Shown: positions 61,391 to 64,000 of the stretch, in pieces
How positions within the stretch are numbered: the stretch's first letter is position 1
Layout of the letters: every line of letters starts with the position of its first letter
Assembly: GCA_026826555.1 (NCBI GenBank)
Contig: JAKSZT010053769.1
Coordinates: 7,697,481-7,761,480, forward strand
DNA from: Tolypeutes matacus
Lineage: Eukaryota; Chordata; Mammalia; Cingulata; Chlamyphoridae
DNA: 64,000 nt
Reading direction: 5' to 3'
Translations under genes and position numbers: made by a program
Notes under the pieces: generated by a model
Database searches by the model: none
What the model saw: the letters and a program-made list of their open reading frames with translations, nothing else
Told to the model about the DNA's origin: nothing

Positions 61391-64000
61391 GGAAGGAAAT
61401 GTTTCCAAATGTTCTGACAAACTAAAATGAATTTTACATGGCTATTTTTAATTTCATGAGTAATTTTTTTAAAAATTGACTGAAGACTAATTTACTAGAC
61501 TGGATTCCCAAACCTTCAACACTTTAGGGTGTCAACAGTAAAGAACTTGAGGTATGGTGTTAAAAATTAACCTGATTTTGCCTTATGTTGGAAATTCTAC
61601 ATCCATAAAGAAAAGAAAAAAGGGGGAGGAGGAAATATCGTCAGCCAGAAACTACAGTCCATTATAACTTTTCCTCACAATTGGCCTTAATCAATCATCA
61701 CCTATGTTCAGTGGTAGGAATTAACTCTTTACTGAAATAATATGATTTGAATCCTAGGAAAAAAAATGGAAAATTAGATAACCCTGCATACAGGAGAGTT
61801 GGAAAATTCATATAAACATACACCCAAATACATTCTTCACATTTACTGGTAGGCTAGAAATAGAAAACTGTTGAAAAGAATGAAATCCTTGCACCATGGC
61901 AACACAGTTCATGAGCAGGAAAACGACTGAGTGATCACCAGTCTCATTTCCAGTTGTAAAACATTAGTTTACTTCCTGTGACTGGTAAAGAAAGATACCA
62001 GAAACATTAAGTAATCATTGCTCTTTATCTTCAACACCCTATACCCCCAAAAGGCAAGAGCAGCTATAATTAATATATGGTTAAAGATAAAAGGGCACAT
62101 TGACTTAAGTTTAGCTCCTATTAAGATTTAGTTTAAATATCAACCCATGGTACTTTACAAATGAAAATATTTATAGAGTACATACTAGATCAGGTTTGCC
62201 CTTTGTCTATATAACAAATTAAGTTGAATACATAAATTTCTGATTTTTGGAATAGTCCAGATATTTTTAAGATAATAATGGAAATGTATTGAGCATTGTG
62301 AGAATATAATAAGGCCCTTTAGATAAAATTGTTTTGTAAATCATATATTACCCCCTGGGGAGGAGTGAGTGAATGGAAGGGGGCTATTCTAGTAGAATGC
62401 ATTCCAAAAGAGAGGAAACATCAGGGATAGAGAACAATAATTTCCCTCCCTCCCCCAACATTCCCAGGTTCTTTGTTTTAAACCACTGGATATAACCAAT
62501 AAACATTTGATGAACCCTGAGGGCACTGTCCCCTTCATGGCACAAGAACAGCATCAGGACAGTTCTGCTGTCATTGCATGTAGCCACGCCAACACACCAA
62601 CTCTGCTTCCTTTGTTAGCCATAGTGGGGCCAGTGGTGGGCAGTGAAGATTTGCCCTGGAGGCCTCAAAATGGATTATACTAGTTCATTAATTAAATAAT
62701 TTCCAATGTCATTCTATGCCCAAATTTCACACCCTATTCTATTTCTTATCCCAAACTATGCCCAGACACCTTGTCCAAGATAATTTCAAGTCATTCTACA
62801 ATGAGATTACATTTAAAAAAATTCATAATCAAATAAAAAACTATAAGATGCCCCAAATTTCAATGAGAAACTCTTAGCATTATGAATGCCCCTGGAAATT
62901 TGAAGTTCAAGGAATAAATTTGGGGTGGGGGGGGACACGTAAGTTAAAGTTCAAAGATATGCAACCCCCAAATTCTTAAGTGAATATACAAAGGAATTAA
63001 GTCCATTATCAAATCATCTCGCCCTTTGAGCTCAAATAAATTCAAGCCCCACAATTGTATCATCCCTCAACATTTTAATCTGCTCTATATCAGTTAGAAG
63101 GATTTTTGATGTCTGGATGGAGCTGTGGCTCTTTTGTCAGCTGAACCTTGGGCACTTCTTACTGGAATGGTATAGCTCCTTCAAGATCCGGCAGTTTAAT
63201 ACAATTTCAGTTCAGCTCAAGAACCTGATGTGTCTTGCTTTTCGGGGTAACTGGATTACACAAGATTTTCGTAGCACTGGCCCGTATTACCAAATTTAGA
63301 AAACAAGCCTATCCCAAACATTAGGGTAGTTCTTCTAGCCTAAATTATGTTCCCAGGTCTGAGGACATATTCTAAGGCCCAGGCAGTTGCCAAGGACCAA
63401 GGCAGAGATTTGAGTATGTTAGAGGAAGCTTGGTAGTGAGCATTTTTCTAGATTTTATCAGCTAATCTGTGCCAGTTGTCCAAAATCCCTGAGAGGAATC
63501 CTGCATAGCTTCTCTCTCAGAGTAGTATTTGAGATATTTATGCCTTAGTTAAGAAACTCATAATGTAACAGTTCCAGATATTAAGTGTTATTTTTAGATG
63601 CCTTTCTTTTTCATCTATATATTCAAAACCTTCTTAGTATCATCTCCCCTTTGAGTCCTGTGTTGGTGATACCCCAGTCTGAGCTGCGTAGGTTATGTTT
63701 AGTAACAAAGTATGCATACTGCACCCCCACAAACAGTATTTCCACTGCCTTTTGCTATGGAGACGCTGAAGCCTAAAAATCCTGCCTCCAAGGGAAGGTT
63801 TCTTCCTTATATATAATTAGCCAATCCAAAGCCAACTTGAGAGGATACTGTGTGGAGTGTCTCGAGTTCATGGGCAAGCCACAGCTATCCAAGCTGAGTC
63901 CCTTCAGTTCCTCCTTAACAAGCGGAGTGGGGTTTGGGTTCAGTCTATCAAGGACCACCTACCTAGAAATAGCCACTTAAATCAAGAAACTCATAGGGAA
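61391..64000 (+). other. ITGB8 intron 3 to the window edge, no feature recognised
   Basis: No exon with the conserved beta-I domain start is seen. Short ORFs of 60-67 codons (for example 63117-63299) have no recognisable family. A G-run lies near 62926-62934. Some of this is probably old repeat sequence that I cannot name. Confidence 0.45.

Noticed and set aside
63117..63299. 60-codon ORF in intron 3 that looked somewhat protein-like
   Set aside because: Too short, no motif that I can name, and it is not the expected ITGB8 exon 4 sequence.
1..64000. CRISPR arrays, bacterial operons, phage or plasmid features
   Set aside because: The content is that of a vertebrate nuclear genome. No regularly spaced repeats or prokaryotic gene structure are present.

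Overview
The window is vertebrate nuclear DNA from a placental mammal, and most likely a xenarthran such as an armadillo. The lineage call rests on several copies of a tRNA-derived SINE of the armadillo DAS type, on L1 3' ends of a xenarthran type, and on ancient mammalian repeats (MIR, L2, hAT/MER elements, MaLR-like LTRs). It is not a microbial or plasmid sequence. There are no operons, CRISPR arrays or rRNA genes.

The only protein-coding gene supported is the 5' part of ITGB8, integrin beta-8, on the plus strand. A CpG-rich promoter/leader island (about 12.19-14.03 kb) holds the start codon at 13904. Exon 1 (13904-14030) encodes the signal peptide. Exon 2 (45996-46081) and exon 3 (52997-53171) encode the PSI region and the start of the following domain. 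The splice phases (1, 0, 1) join into one open frame of 129 codons plus one base. Intron 1 is about 32 kb, intron 2 about 6.9 kb, and intron 3 is still open at the right edge, so the beta-I domain, EGF repeats, membrane segment and tail lie beyond the window. From general knowledge, integrin beta-8 pairs with alpha-V and activates latent TGF-beta.

Layout: 1-500 looks like the CpG-rich 5' UTR of a minus-strand L1. 0.5-11.8 kb is intergenic DNA with old repeats and a 1.4-kb L1 3' fragment. 11.8-14.0 kb is the ITGB8 promoter and leader. 14.0-46.0 kb is intron 1, with L2 and L1 pieces, LTRs and a processed ELOC (elongin C) pseudogene bounded by a perfect 20-bp target duplication. 46.1-53.0 kb is intron 2, with a solo LTR and two SINEs inserted in tandem. 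53.2-64.0 kb is intron 3, with two DAS SINEs in opposite orientation and several old L1 pieces.

No undescribed system is evident. The best second-look items are architectural: related solo LTRs in opposite orientation on either side of exon 2, an inverted SINE pair in intron 3, an upstream ORF in the ITGB8 leader, and a tandem SINE insertion carrying three copies of its target site. Repeat family names come from recognition by eye, and boundaries without target duplications are approximate.
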